From assembly GCA_003731675.1 (NCBI GenBank), contig RCNQ01000334.1, positions 1-5,519 of the forward strand: a DNA stretch of 5,519 nt, given 5' to 3'. Below the pieces are notes generated by a model, which was given only the letters and a program-made list of their open reading frames with translations, ran no database searches and had not been told where the DNA came from. The translations under genes were made by a program, and so were the position numbers. Within the stretch, counting starts at the first letter, position 1; the number at the start of each line of letters is the position of its first letter. Source of the stretch: Bacteroidetes/Chlorobi group bacterium ChocPot_Mid (GTDB lineage Bacteria > Bacteroidota > Ignavibacteria > Kapaibacteriales > UBA2268). Of this stretch, positions 1 through 5,223 are shown piece by piece.

Positions 1-112
1 CTACATTGTTCGGCAAGCCGTTATTGACTTGAGTCCATTGGGCATTTAATGGGTTTGTAGTAGCTAGTGAAAACATGAAAAATAGGAATAGGAAGATATT
101 TTTGGTTTTCAT
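1..112 (-). CDS. Exported protein, N-terminal fragment (runs off window)
   Basis: Only the first 37 codons are present; the gene continues beyond position 1. The visible protein starts MKTKNIFLFLFFMFSLATT, a Lys-rich start and a hydrophobic core, followed by NPLNA and then QWTQVNNGLPNNV. This is a Sec signal peptide with a probable signal peptidase I cut after LNA, leaving Gln as the first mature residue. The start is well supported by AGGAGG five bases upstream. A mature start of the type QWxQxNNGLP is common in secreted proteins of the Bacteroidota/Ignavibacteria that carry beta-propeller (BNR or PSII-stability-like) repeats and a C-terminal sorting domain. That identity is inference, because the informative part lies outside the window. 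The gene lies 36 bases after the end of the frame-shifted piece at 149-346, so it could be co-transcribed with it. Confidence 0.75.
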   Translation of the reverse strand, partial: MKTKNIFLFLFFMFSLATTNPLNAQWTQVNNGLPNNV

Positions 113-117
113 ATAAA

Positions 118-123
118 CCTCCT
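118..123 (-). promoter_or_regulatory. Strong Shine-Dalgarno site AGGAGG
   Basis: The minus strand reads AGGAGG, then five bases (TTTAT), then ATG at 112. It is the strongest ribosome binding site in the window and fixes the start of the exported protein gene at the left edge. The other genes here have weaker sites. Confidence 0.8.
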
Positions 124-148
124 TTAAAGTTAGTTTTACATTATTTAT

Positions 149-346
149 TTAAAAATGGGCAACTTGCCCCATATATTTATCTCCAACTTTTGAAGCATCG
201 CCTTTCTCTCTGTTAACACCCTTTTGTAACTTTATTTTGCTTTCACGCTGTTGAATATTAGTATTTGGTTTGATTAATAATTGATTTTTACTTTTATCAT
301 ATAAGAGGGTGAACTCATAATAGGGGGCGTCGGATTGTTTCAACAT
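149..346 (-). CDS. Frame-shifted C-terminal piece of the exported protein at 315-647
   Basis: This reading frame overlaps the end of the upstream exported-protein gene and continues open for about 60 codons to a TAA at 149-151. The first ATG in this frame is at 346; an earlier TTG at 400 also exists. It has no signal peptide and no convincing ribosome binding site. The stretch after the overlap (YYEFTLLYDKSKNQLLIKP, later ending GDKYMGQVAHF) has ordinary protein composition and codon use like the neighbours. The simplest reading is that it is the original C-terminus of the 315-647 gene. Reading through with one base skipped at the five-G run at 323-327 joins the frames and gives a single protein of about 165 residues. 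It could instead be a separate small overlapping gene, which I think less likely. Function unknown. Confidence 0.45.
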   Translation of the reverse strand: MLKQSDAPYYEFTLLYDKSKNQLLIKPNTNIQQRESKIKLQKGVNREKGDASKVGDKYMGQVAHF

Positions 347-647
347 ATAGTTTAGTGTTTTTATTATCAGCGGTTTCTTTGAAATTATTTGGTAAGTCAA
401 CTGTCAAAATTGCTTTATGTTCTTTAGCTTCGATAAAAGTTTTAGAAGTATCAGGTAAATAAATAGCAAATTCACCTTTTTCATTTGTTGTGCAATATGC
501 AGTTTTTCCTTTGAATTCAATTGTAAGTCTTGCACCTGGAACTGGTGCTGTGTTATGACCCTTTGACTTTTCTTGTGAAAAGGACAGGCTGTTGAATAGA
601 ACAAATCCGACTAATAAAGCCAGATAGAAGAAAAATTTTGTTTTCAT
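315..647 (-). CDS. Small exported protein with carboxypeptidase-regulatory-like domain, probably truncated by a frameshift
   Basis: The 110-residue product begins with a clear Sec signal peptide (MKTKFFFYLALLVGFVLF, cut probably after SFS, before QEKSK). It is followed by a short linker and, at about residues 35-80, a beta-sandwich resembling the CarboxypepD_reg-like/CNA-B type: PVPGARLTIEFKGK, then TTNEKGEFAIYLP. The pattern of 'A/G-A-x-hydrophobic-x-hydrophobic' followed by 'T-x-x-x-G-x-F' is typical of this fold, which is usually a structural or substrate-presenting module outside the membrane. The start has AGGG seven bases upstream (655-658). The frame stops abruptly after RRPLL at 315-317. 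The +1 frame then stays open for 57 more codons to 149, so the real protein was probably about 165 residues. The break lies within about 318-403, most likely at the five-G run at 323-327. The signal peptide and domain class are seen; the role is unknown. Confidence 0.65.
   Translation of the reverse strand: MKTKFFFYLALLVGFVLFNSLSFSQEKSKGHNTAPVPGARLTIEFKGKTAYCTTNEKGEFAIYLPDTSKTFIEAKEHKAILTVDLPNNFKETADNKNTKLYVETIRRPLL
323..327 (-). other. Likely frameshift site: run of five G (C on the coding strand)
   Basis: On the coding (minus) strand the gene reads CGA CGC CCC C TAT TAT GAG. Staying in frame gives a stop (TGA) two codons later. Skipping one C gives Tyr-Tyr-Glu-Phe and a further 57-codon open frame. 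One extra C in the genome, a sequencing or assembly indel, or a +1 programmed shift would all produce this. The exact position is inferred; it must lie after the stop in the alternative frame at 404-406 and before the TGA at 315-317. Confidence 0.45.
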
Positions 648-778
648 TCTAAAACCCTGTTTTTTTTATAAAATATTATTATGATCTTAATATTTATAAA
701 ATTTAAGAAAAATTAACGATAAAAGCAAGCTTTTTTTTAATTAGCTGGAGTCCACCTCGAAGGTGGCTCCATCTATTT
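648..778. other. Intergenic region between the ArsR gene and the exported-protein gene
   Basis: These 131 bases hold no credible gene. The left part (659-740) is almost pure A+T, includes a run of eight T (731-738), and probably carries the promoter of the 647 gene, although I cannot pick out a convincing promoter motif. The right part holds the G+C-rich palindrome at 746-771. Confidence 0.6.
746..771. repeat. Near-perfect G+C-rich palindrome (hairpin), possibly a dispersed repeat
   Basis: The left arm (746-757, TGGAG then a single unpaired T then CCACCT) pairs with the right arm (761-771, AGGTGG then CTCCA). This gives 11 base pairs with one bulged base and a loop of three. It is strikingly G+C-rich in a strongly A+T-rich intergenic region. 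On the minus strand it lies just after the stop codon of the ArsR gene. It is followed there by AGCTAATTAAAAAAAA rather than a T-run, so it is not a canonical intrinsic terminator for that gene. On the plus strand only a broken T-rich stretch (ATCTATTTTC) follows. It may stabilise the 3' end of the message or be one copy of a small palindromic repeat family; the second idea needs other copies to be found. Confidence 0.6.
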
Positions 779-1126
779 TCATCTCACAACCATAAATTTT
801 TCTGTATAATTTTCCATTATTTGCATAAATTCTTCTATTTTTTTGCTTACAATTCTTTCTGCAATGTCTAAAAGGTCAAAAATCCTTTTGTCGCTAATCT
901 TGTAATTTACTCTTAATCCTTCTTTCCAGGATATCAGAATTCCTGCATTTTCCAACATTTTCAAGTGCCTTGATAGATTTGATTGCTCCAGTCGGAGCAA
1001 TGGCATTAACTCACAATTGCATAAAATATCTTTACGCAAGGATTTAATTATTTTAATCCTGTTCGGATGACAAAGTGCAGATAAAATCTCTGCCTGCATA
1101 TCTTCTTTGGTCTTTTTCATATCCAT
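779..1126 (-). CDS. ArsR/SmtB-family winged-helix transcriptional regulator
   Basis: This is a 115-residue protein, the usual length for ArsR/SmtB metal-sensing or redox-sensing repressors, which bind DNA as dimers and release it on ligand binding. ALCHPNRIKIIKSL (17-30) matches the conserved 'AL.x-P-x-R-x-x-I-L' helix. LRLEQSNLSRHLKML (44-58) is the helix-turn-helix with its recognition helix. ENAGILISWKEGLRVNYKI (59-77) is the 'L-x-x-A-G-L-V-x-x-x-x-x-G' start of the beta wing. A Cys-x-Cys pair (Cys36, Cys38, in ILCNCEL) sits where E. coli-type ArsR has CVCDLC, suggesting thiol-metal or metalloid sensing. The third Cys of that motif is Met41 here, and Cys19 is an additional candidate. No arsenic or metal resistance gene is adjacent. 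The gene has its own promoter and operator just upstream. A second ATG at 1120 has better spacing (six bases) from AGAGA at 1127-1131, so the product may be 113 residues. Confidence 0.9.
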   Translation of the reverse strand: MDMKKTKEDMQAEILSALCHPNRIKIIKSLRKDILCNCELMPLLRLEQSNLSRHLKMLENAGILISWKEGLRVNYKISDKRIFDLLDIAERIVSKKIEEFMQIMENYTEKFMVVR

Positions 1127-1145
1127 TCTCTAAAACTTTTTAACA

Positions 1146-1165
1146 ATATGAGCATATACTCATAT
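1146..1165. promoter_or_regulatory. Inverted repeat, probable ArsR operator
   Basis: ATATGAG (1146-1152), six bases (CATATA), then CTCATAT (1159-1165) form a perfect 7-6-7 inverted repeat; the inner bases ATAT of the spacer are also self-complementary. The form resembles the imperfect 12-2-12 palindromes bound by ArsR/SmtB repressors, which have TGA/TCA half-site cores. It lies 20 bases before the start codon of an ArsR gene and directly downstream of a candidate -7 element, so it would cover the transcription start. Autorepression is inferred. Confidence 0.7.
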
Positions 1166-1166
1166 A

Positions 1167-1197
1167 CAAATATAATGATGTTTTTTGTAATACAAAA
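1167..1197 (-). promoter_or_regulatory. Bacteroidetes-type promoter for the ArsR gene
   Basis: On the minus strand TTTTG (1197-1193) is followed, after 18 bases, by TATATTTG (1174-1167), an exact match to the TAnnTTTG -7 element. This is the Bacteroidetes primary-sigma promoter pattern (TTTG near -33 and TAnnTTTG near -7) with normal spacing. The start site expected a few bases downstream falls inside the inverted repeat at 1146-1165. Whether this lineage uses that promoter pattern is an assumption. Confidence 0.55.
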
Positions 1198-1266
1198 TAA
1201 TTTTAGTAAAAAAATATTCGGAATGATAATACAGTGATTAATATTAAGGAATAATAATAAAAAACA

Positions 1267-1950
1267 TCAATTTTCTGCATTCCAACCGTTATCTCCAATA
1301 AGTGGAACAAATTTGAAGGTATCTTTTTCAATTAACTGGTAATTATTATCAGTATGTTTAATAATAAGGTTCATTGTCTGATAAGACTTACTACCTATTG
1401 GAATTACAAGCCGTCCTCCAATTTTTAGCTGTTCGATTAATCTGTTTGGGATTGATGGAGCAGCTGCAGTAACAATAATTGAATCAAAAGGTGCAAATTT
1501 GCTTAGACCTATTGAACCATCACCCAAAAAGCAGTTAATTTTGAATCCCATTTGTTCAAAGATGTCCTTTGCATTATTGAGTAATTCAGGTATTCTTTCT
1601 ATCGTATATACTTTCGCTCCTAAAAGATATAAAATTGCCGCCTGGTATCCACTACCTGTACCTATTTCGAGTACTTTATGACTTGGTTTAACACATAACA
1701 ATTCAGTCATATAGGCGACAGTATATGGCTGTGAAATTGTCTGCATACATTTTATTGGTAAAGCTGTATCATCATAAGCCCTGTTAATGAATGGGGGGTC
1801 AACAAATAATTCTCTTGGCAGTTCTTCCATGACGGCTAATAGCTCTTCATCAGTAATACCTTTGTTACGAAGAGATTTTACCAAAAGTTGTCTTTTTTCT
1901 CTAAAAAGATTTTGCTCTTTAAAAGTTATCCCTTGATTTAACTTAACCAT
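1267..1950 (-). CDS. pcm: Protein-L-isoaspartate O-methyltransferase
   Basis: Pcm methylates, from S-adenosylmethionine, the abnormal L-isoaspartyl residues that arise from damaged Asn and Asp, and so starts their repair in the cytoplasm. The 227-residue length is typical. In order: an N-terminal helical part with ELPRELFVDP (43-52) and AYDDTALPI (58-66); the substrate/Ser motif QTISQPYTVAYMTELL (70-85); SAM motif I VLEIGTGSGYQAA (93-105); the acidic post-I residue in YTIER (Glu118); motif II FDSIIVTAAAP (155-165); and motif III LKIGGRLVIPIG (175-186). The C-terminus is FVPLIGDNGW. All key motifs are intact. ATG at 1950 is annotated; a TTG immediately before it at 1953 is equally open and lies seven bases from GAGGA (1961-1965), versus ten for the ATG. 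It follows cdaA by 20 bases and is probably last in that operon; no clear terminator is visible after it. Confidence 0.95.
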   Translation of the reverse strand: MVKLNQGITFKEQNLFREKRQLLVKSLRNKGITDEELLAVMEELPRELFVDPPFINRAYDDTALPIKCMQTISQPYTVAYMTELLCVKPSHKVLEIGTGSGYQAAILYLLGAKVYTIERIPELLNNAKDIFEQMGFKINCFLGDGSIGLSKFAPFDSIIVTAAAPSIPNRLIEQLKIGGRLVIPIGSKSYQTMNLIIKHTDNNYQLIEKDTFKFVPLIGDNGWNAEN

Positions 1951-1970
1951 CAAAAATTAATCCTCGATTG

Positions 1971-2759
1971 CTATGACAATTGTTGCTTTGATACTTCGGA
2001 CAGTTTGGAATTCAGTACTTTATGAAGATTTTCCTTCTTTATGTCTAATTCTAAAATTCCTCCGTCAGCAATAGAAATTGCACCTGTTTCTTCAGAGACA
2101 ATCAAGACGACAACATCTAATTGTTCTGAAAGTCCTAACCCGGCACGATGCCTTGTCCCTAAGTTTTTATTACCGTATTTTGTAACAGTAGATAATGGTA
2201 AGACACATCTTGCGGCAATTATAATTTGATTTTCTATTACAACTGCTCCATCGTGCAAGGGAGATTTGGTGTTGAATATTGAAATTAAAAGTTCCTGTGA
2301 AACCATTGCCTGCAATGGGATGCCTGTATCAACAGTGATTTCAACATTTTGCGAACGTGTGAATACTATCAATGCACCAATGTGTTTCTCGGAAAAATAG
2401 ATAGCTGTGTCAACTACGATGTCAATTGTCTGAACAATTTTTGATTTGACAAACATTCTGAAAATTTTGCTTCTTGTCAATACTGTCAATACTCTTCTTA
2501 ACTCAGGTTGAAACAATATGATAAATGCGAGGAGCCAGATATCTGTTAATGTTCTAAGTATCCAGTTCATAGCTTTCAAACTAATGGCTTCTGTTATAAA
2601 CTGCAAAGCAATTAAAACCATCAATCCGAACAATATCTGCACTGCAACAGTCCCTCTTAAAGCACGATAAATCCAAAAAACCAATATAGAAATCAATCCT
2701 ATATCAATAACATCAATGATTGTAACATTAAGAAATCCGATTTTAAAAATTTCAAGCAT
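1971..2759 (-). CDS. cdaA: Diadenylate cyclase, CdaA type (c-di-AMP synthase)
   Basis: CdaA joins two ATP into the second messenger c-di-AMP, which in other bacteria controls potassium and osmolyte uptake and cell-wall homeostasis. The 262-residue length fits the family. The N-terminus carries three predicted membrane helices (about 15-32, 38-56, 70-83), including the family-typical RALRGTVAVQILFGL and ILFQPELRR stretches. A short linker leads to the DAC (DisA_N) catalytic domain at about 105-235. Both catalytic signatures are intact: DGA in SPLHDGAVVI (170-172) and RHRAG in GTRHRAGLGLSE (203-207). The common Firmicutes neighbours cdaR and glmM are absent; the gene instead sits 20 bases after phoH and 20 before pcm. 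Its ribosome binding site is weak (only GTGG nearby), so translation may depend on coupling within the operon. Confidence 0.96.
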   Translation of the reverse strand: MLEIFKIGFLNVTIIDVIDIGLISILVFWIYRALRGTVAVQILFGLMVLIALQFITEAISLKAMNWILRTLTDIWLLAFIILFQPELRRVLTVLTRSKIFRMFVKSKIVQTIDIVVDTAIYFSEKHIGALIVFTRSQNVEITVDTGIPLQAMVSQELLISIFNTKSPLHDGAVVIENQIIIAARCVLPLSTVTKYGNKNLGTRHRAGLGLSEQLDVVVLIVSEETGAISIADGGILELDIKKENLHKVLNSKLSEVSKQQLS

Positions 2760-2779
2760 AATACCACATTAGTCTATTA

Positions 2780-3751
2780 TCAATTATCAACTATTTCATT
2801 TCTTTCATAAGCATTGATTATTTTTGCTACCAGTTTGTGTCGGACAACATCATTTTTTGTAAAGAACACAAACTTAATTCCCTCAATCTTTTTCAATATT
2901 TGCACAGCATCAACTAATCCCGAATTTGCTTTTTCCTTTAAATCAATTTGCGTTATATCTCCGGTTACAATTGCTTTACTGTTAGCTCCCATCCTTGTCA
3001 GAAACATTTTCATCTGTGTAATTGTAGCATTTTGAGCTTCGTCAAGTATAATAAAAGCATTATTTAATGTTCTTCCTCTCATATAAGCCAAAGGTGTAAT
3101 TTCAATAATATTCTTTTCAAACATAGACTTCAGTTTATCAGGTCCAATCATATAATATAAAGCATCAGTCAAAGGTCTTAAATAAGGGTCGAGTTTTTCG
3201 GTTAAATCACCGGGTAAAAATCCAAGTGATTCACCTGCCTCAACTGCCGGGCGTGAAATGATTATTTTGCTAACCTGATTTTCTTTGAGCGATTCCAAAG
3301 CCATGGCAACTGCGAGAAAAGTTTTACCGGTTCCTGCTGGTCCAACTGCAAACACCAAATCATTTGTTTGCACTTTTTTATAATAATCCAGCTGTTTTGG
3401 TGTTCTTGCTCTGATTGTATCTTTTAAGCCATAATATATTATATTTTGCTTATCAATTATTTTTGTATTTTCTTTTCCGCTTGCTTTTTCGGATTCAATT
3501 ATTCCTATTATAGAGTGAATATCATCAATTTTTAATTCTCCGTTTCTTTTCAAAATATAAGACATTTCCTTGAAAACAAGTTCGACTGAACGTATTTCTC
3601 TGGCTTCACCTCTTATTATGGCTGTATTACCACGAACAGTAATGACTGACTGGAATTTTTTATCAATCAAACTCAGCAATTCATTATCATAAGCCAAGAC
3701 TTCGACTAATTCAGGACTGTCAATTTTAAATTTTTTCTCGTGTAAATCCAT
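2780..3751 (-). CDS. phoH: PhoH-family ATPase
   Basis: This is a cytoplasmic P-loop NTPase of the PhoH/PhoH-like family, 323 residues, the usual length. These proteins are related to the helicase superfamily 1 ATPase core and are often linked to RNA metabolism; the exact substrate is unsettled. Residues about 1-100 form the N-terminal region (VITVRGNTAIIRGEAREI, 36-53, resembles a KH-like fold). It is followed by the family linker IRARTPKQLDYYKKV, Walker A GPAGTGKT (137-144), SRPAVEAGESLGFLPGD (166-182), Walker B FIILDEAQN (233-241), the TGD motif (263-265) and the C-terminal NDVVRHKLVAKIINAYE. No key residue is missing. The start ATG is two bases after the stop of the upstream gene, so translational coupling is likely. 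In many bacteria phoH neighbours ybeY and an HD-domain c-di-AMP phosphodiesterase; here it precedes the c-di-AMP synthase instead. Confidence 0.95.
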   Translation of the reverse strand: MDLHEKKFKIDSPELVEVLAYDNELLSLIDKKFQSVITVRGNTAIIRGEAREIRSVELVFKEMSYILKRNGELKIDDIHSIIGIIESEKASGKENTKIIDKQNIIYYGLKDTIRARTPKQLDYYKKVQTNDLVFAVGPAGTGKTFLAVAMALESLKENQVSKIIISRPAVEAGESLGFLPGDLTEKLDPYLRPLTDALYYMIGPDKLKSMFEKNIIEITPLAYMRGRTLNNAFIILDEAQNATITQMKMFLTRMGANSKAIVTGDITQIDLKEKANSGLVDAVQILKKIEGIKFVFFTKNDVVRHKLVAKIINAYERNEIVDN

Positions 3752-3753
3752 AT

Positions 3754-4272
3754 CTATTTTTTTTCTTTGCGATTAAAAATCTCATTAGTTTGTTTAACTT
3801 TTTCATCATAAAGATTCATTAAATCTTCGTGAGTATAGAACTTTTTCCTTCTTTCCTTTTTAATTGAGTCGTATTTTGAATCTTGAATCATTAACCCTTT
3901 TAATTCCTGAGATGAAATTTGATTAACCTGATTTTTCATAATCAATCTCTTCATCTCATCATTCAATAACCTGATTTTATTTATTCTATTTTTCAGCCAG
4001 TCAAGATGCTTTTCGTAATTTATCCTTAAATCTTTTTTCAACTTAATATTATCTGACAAATAATAAAAATCATATTTATCGAACAGGGAGGATTCAATGC
4101 TATCAAGCTTTAAATAATTGTCGAAATATTCGCTTAATAACTGATTGTGTATAATTATCTTTGACTTTAGTTCCTTTTCGTAATAATTAAATTTTAAGTA
4201 AAGGTAAACCATTATCATCGCTATTATTAAAATTAATCCTATAAAAACAATATATAATGGTCTTTTAGACAT
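3754..4272 (-). CDS. Membrane-anchored coiled-coil protein of unknown function
   Basis: I do not recognise this 172-residue protein. After MSKRP comes one strongly hydrophobic segment (about residues 5-27, LYIVFIGLILIIAMIMVYLYL) that looks like an uncleaved signal anchor. The rest is highly charged and helical (Lys, Glu, Asn, Ile, Leu rich), with probable coiled coil at about 30-60 and 75-125 and a basic tail (ERRKKF near 140, RKEKK at the end). There is no Cys and no enzymatic motif. With a short basic N-terminus the helical part probably faces the periplasm, but the charge difference across the helix is small. It resembles FtsL/DivIC-like proteins only in general layout and is longer, so I give no such assignment. 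It is first in the run leading to phoH, cdaA and pcm and ends two bases before phoH. AGGA lies only two bases before the ATG, which is unusually close. Confidence 0.8.
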   Translation of the reverse strand: MSKRPLYIVFIGLILIIAMIMVYLYLKFNYYEKELKSKIIIHNQLLSEYFDNYLKLDSIESSLFDKYDFYYLSDNIKLKKDLRINYEKHLDWLKNRINKIRLLNDEMKRLIMKNQVNQISSQELKGLMIQDSKYDSIKKERRKKFYTHEDLMNLYDEKVKQTNEIFNRKEKK

Positions 4273-4292
4273 AATCCTAAATACATATTAAT

Positions 4293-4329
4293 AAAAAAGC
4301 CCCGTATATAAAAAAATACAGCGGGGCTT
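4293..4329 (-). terminator. Rho-independent terminator after the LysM gene
   Basis: On the minus strand AAGCCCCG (4329-4322) pairs with CGGGGCTT (4304-4297). The inner GTAT/ATAC bases extend the stem after a small bulge, an A/T-rich loop follows, and the second arm runs straight into TTTTTT (4298-4293). This is a textbook intrinsic terminator for the LysM gene, whose stop codon is about 40 bases upstream. It ends only 20 bases before the start codon of the next gene. On the plus strand the tail after the hairpin (GACTTTC) is poor, so it is effectively one-directional. Confidence 0.9.
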
Positions 4330-4367
4330 GACTTTCATCAGCAATAAAAAATCTTGAATATCATTTC

Positions 4368-5171
4368 TTATTGTCCTTGAGTCCCTTGAGTTTGTGTTTC
4401 CTGAGCTTCTCTTTTTTCTCGCCAGTATTTTCTTTCAGCTTTCAATTCTTCAGGTGATTTTGGACCTGCTGGTGGTATGCTGAGAACCTGCCCGGGATGA
4501 ATCAAATCAGGATTCCTGATAATATTTGTATTTGCCTGCCATACTTTGGGCCACTGCAACGGGTCACCATAAATATCTACATTGCCGGCGATATTCCACA
4601 AACAGTCTCTGTTTTCAAACCATGATTTTACGATATATTCTTTGACCTTCTTCTCTCTCAATAAACCAGGGTTAATTTCCTTTGCTAACTTAATTATTTT
4701 AGGATAGAATTCAGCTAACATAGAAATCTTGTTTTTCCTAAGTTCATTTAACTCTGCTTCCAAAGCAAAGACATCAGCTTGTCTGTCGGCTAATACATCA
4801 TCTGGTAGTCTTTGCATTTCACGCAATTTGCCTTCTATTACACCAAGTTGTTGTCTGAATGCATTGACATCTGCCATTGTGGCACCTAACATACCATAAA
4901 GATTATCGTTACAATCTTTGATTGATGTTTTAGTTGTTTCAAGTTTCTTTTCAAGACCAGCCATATCTGCTTTTAAAGCTTGTAGTTGTTCTTCCAAACC
5001 TGCAATTTTTGTCTTGAAATCCTGAATTCTGATTACTGCCTGGTCCTCATACAACTGATGGTCAGGACAGCTTGGGTTTCCTTTAATGTCGCTCGGGCAT
5101 TGTGAATAAGCTGTTGTTGCAAAAATCCCAAGTAACATTGTTAACATTATAAAACTAAATATTTTTTTCAT
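4368..5171 (-). CDS. Secreted coiled-coil protein with C-terminal LysM domain
   Basis: The 267-residue product begins with a signal peptide (MKKIFSFIMLTMLLGIFATT, cut probably after AYS). The mature part starts QCPSDIKGNPSCPDH, with two closely spaced Cys. A long coiled coil spans about 45-150 (GLEEQLQALKADMAGLEKKL and later ALEAELNELRK). A LysM-like domain spans about 178-233: YIVKSWFENRDCLWNIA, then PLQWPKVWQANTN and NPDLIHPGQVLSIP. The 'LW-x-I-A', 'W-x-x-I/V-W/Y-x-A-N' and 'I-x-P-G-Q-x-L-x-I-P' features are characteristic of LysM, which binds N-acetylglucosamine-containing glycans such as peptidoglycan. A charged Gln/Thr-rich tail follows. Start choice: GGAG (5178-5181) touches an ATG at 5177 but is six bases from ATG at 5171, which I prefer. 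It lies 52 bases after the lipoprotein gene and ends before the terminator at 4293-4329. Likely role: envelope scaffold or spacer attached to peptidoglycan (inference). Confidence 0.85.
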   Translation of the reverse strand: MKKIFSFIMLTMLLGIFATTAYSQCPSDIKGNPSCPDHQLYEDQAVIRIQDFKTKIAGLEEQLQALKADMAGLEKKLETTKTSIKDCNDNLYGMLGATMADVNAFRQQLGVIEGKLREMQRLPDDVLADRQADVFALEAELNELRKNKISMLAEFYPKIIKLAKEINPGLLREKKVKEYIVKSWFENRDCLWNIAGNVDIYGDPLQWPKVWQANTNIIRNPDLIHPGQVLSIPPAGPKSPEELKAERKYWREKREAQETQTQGTQGQ

Positions 5172-5177
5172 TTTCAT

Positions 5178-5181
5178 CTCC
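5178..5181 (-). promoter_or_regulatory. Shine-Dalgarno GGAG deciding the LysM gene start
   Basis: GGAG immediately abuts the ATG at 5177 (no spacing) but stands six bases before the in-frame ATG at 5171. The second start is therefore the better one, shortening the signal peptide by two residues (Met-Lys). Confidence 0.6.
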
Positions 5182-5223
5182 GTATTTTGTTATTAAATTT
5201 TAAATTTTACAAAAATTACACAA

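Noticed and set aside
404..604. 66-codon minus-strand frame inside the exported-protein gene
   Set aside because: It is a shadow frame of the 315-647 gene with no ribosome binding site. Its translation is low-complexity, and it ends before the frame-shifted C-terminal piece, separated by a stop at 404-406.
721..734. AAAAGC/GCTTTT inverted repeat next to a T-run, as a terminator
   Set aside because: The stem has only six pairs, mostly A-T, and the loop would be two bases, too tight to form. On the minus strand the adjoining run is A, not T.
746..771. Intrinsic terminator for the ArsR gene
   Set aside because: The hairpin is good, but on the minus strand it is followed by AGCTAATTAAAAAAAA instead of a T-tract, so it is reported as a palindrome only.
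1198..1266. Terminator for the pcm operon
   Set aside because: The stretch after the pcm stop is A+T-rich with T-runs, but I found no G+C-containing stem.
1499..1681. Plus-strand open frame opposite pcm
   Set aside because: It lies wholly antisense to a well-supported methyltransferase with intact motifs and shows no domain or signal of its own.
2041..2229. Plus-strand open frame opposite cdaA
   Set aside because: It is antisense to the catalytic domain of CdaA; an accidental frame.
2814..3035. Plus-strand open frame opposite phoH
   Set aside because: It is antisense to the conserved PhoH C-terminus; its apparent hydrophobicity is what antisense frames of charged genes commonly show.
3754..4272. 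FtsL/DivIC-like division protein
   Set aside because: Only the general layout (short N-terminus, one membrane helix, coiled coil) matches. It is longer than that family and has no division genes nearby.
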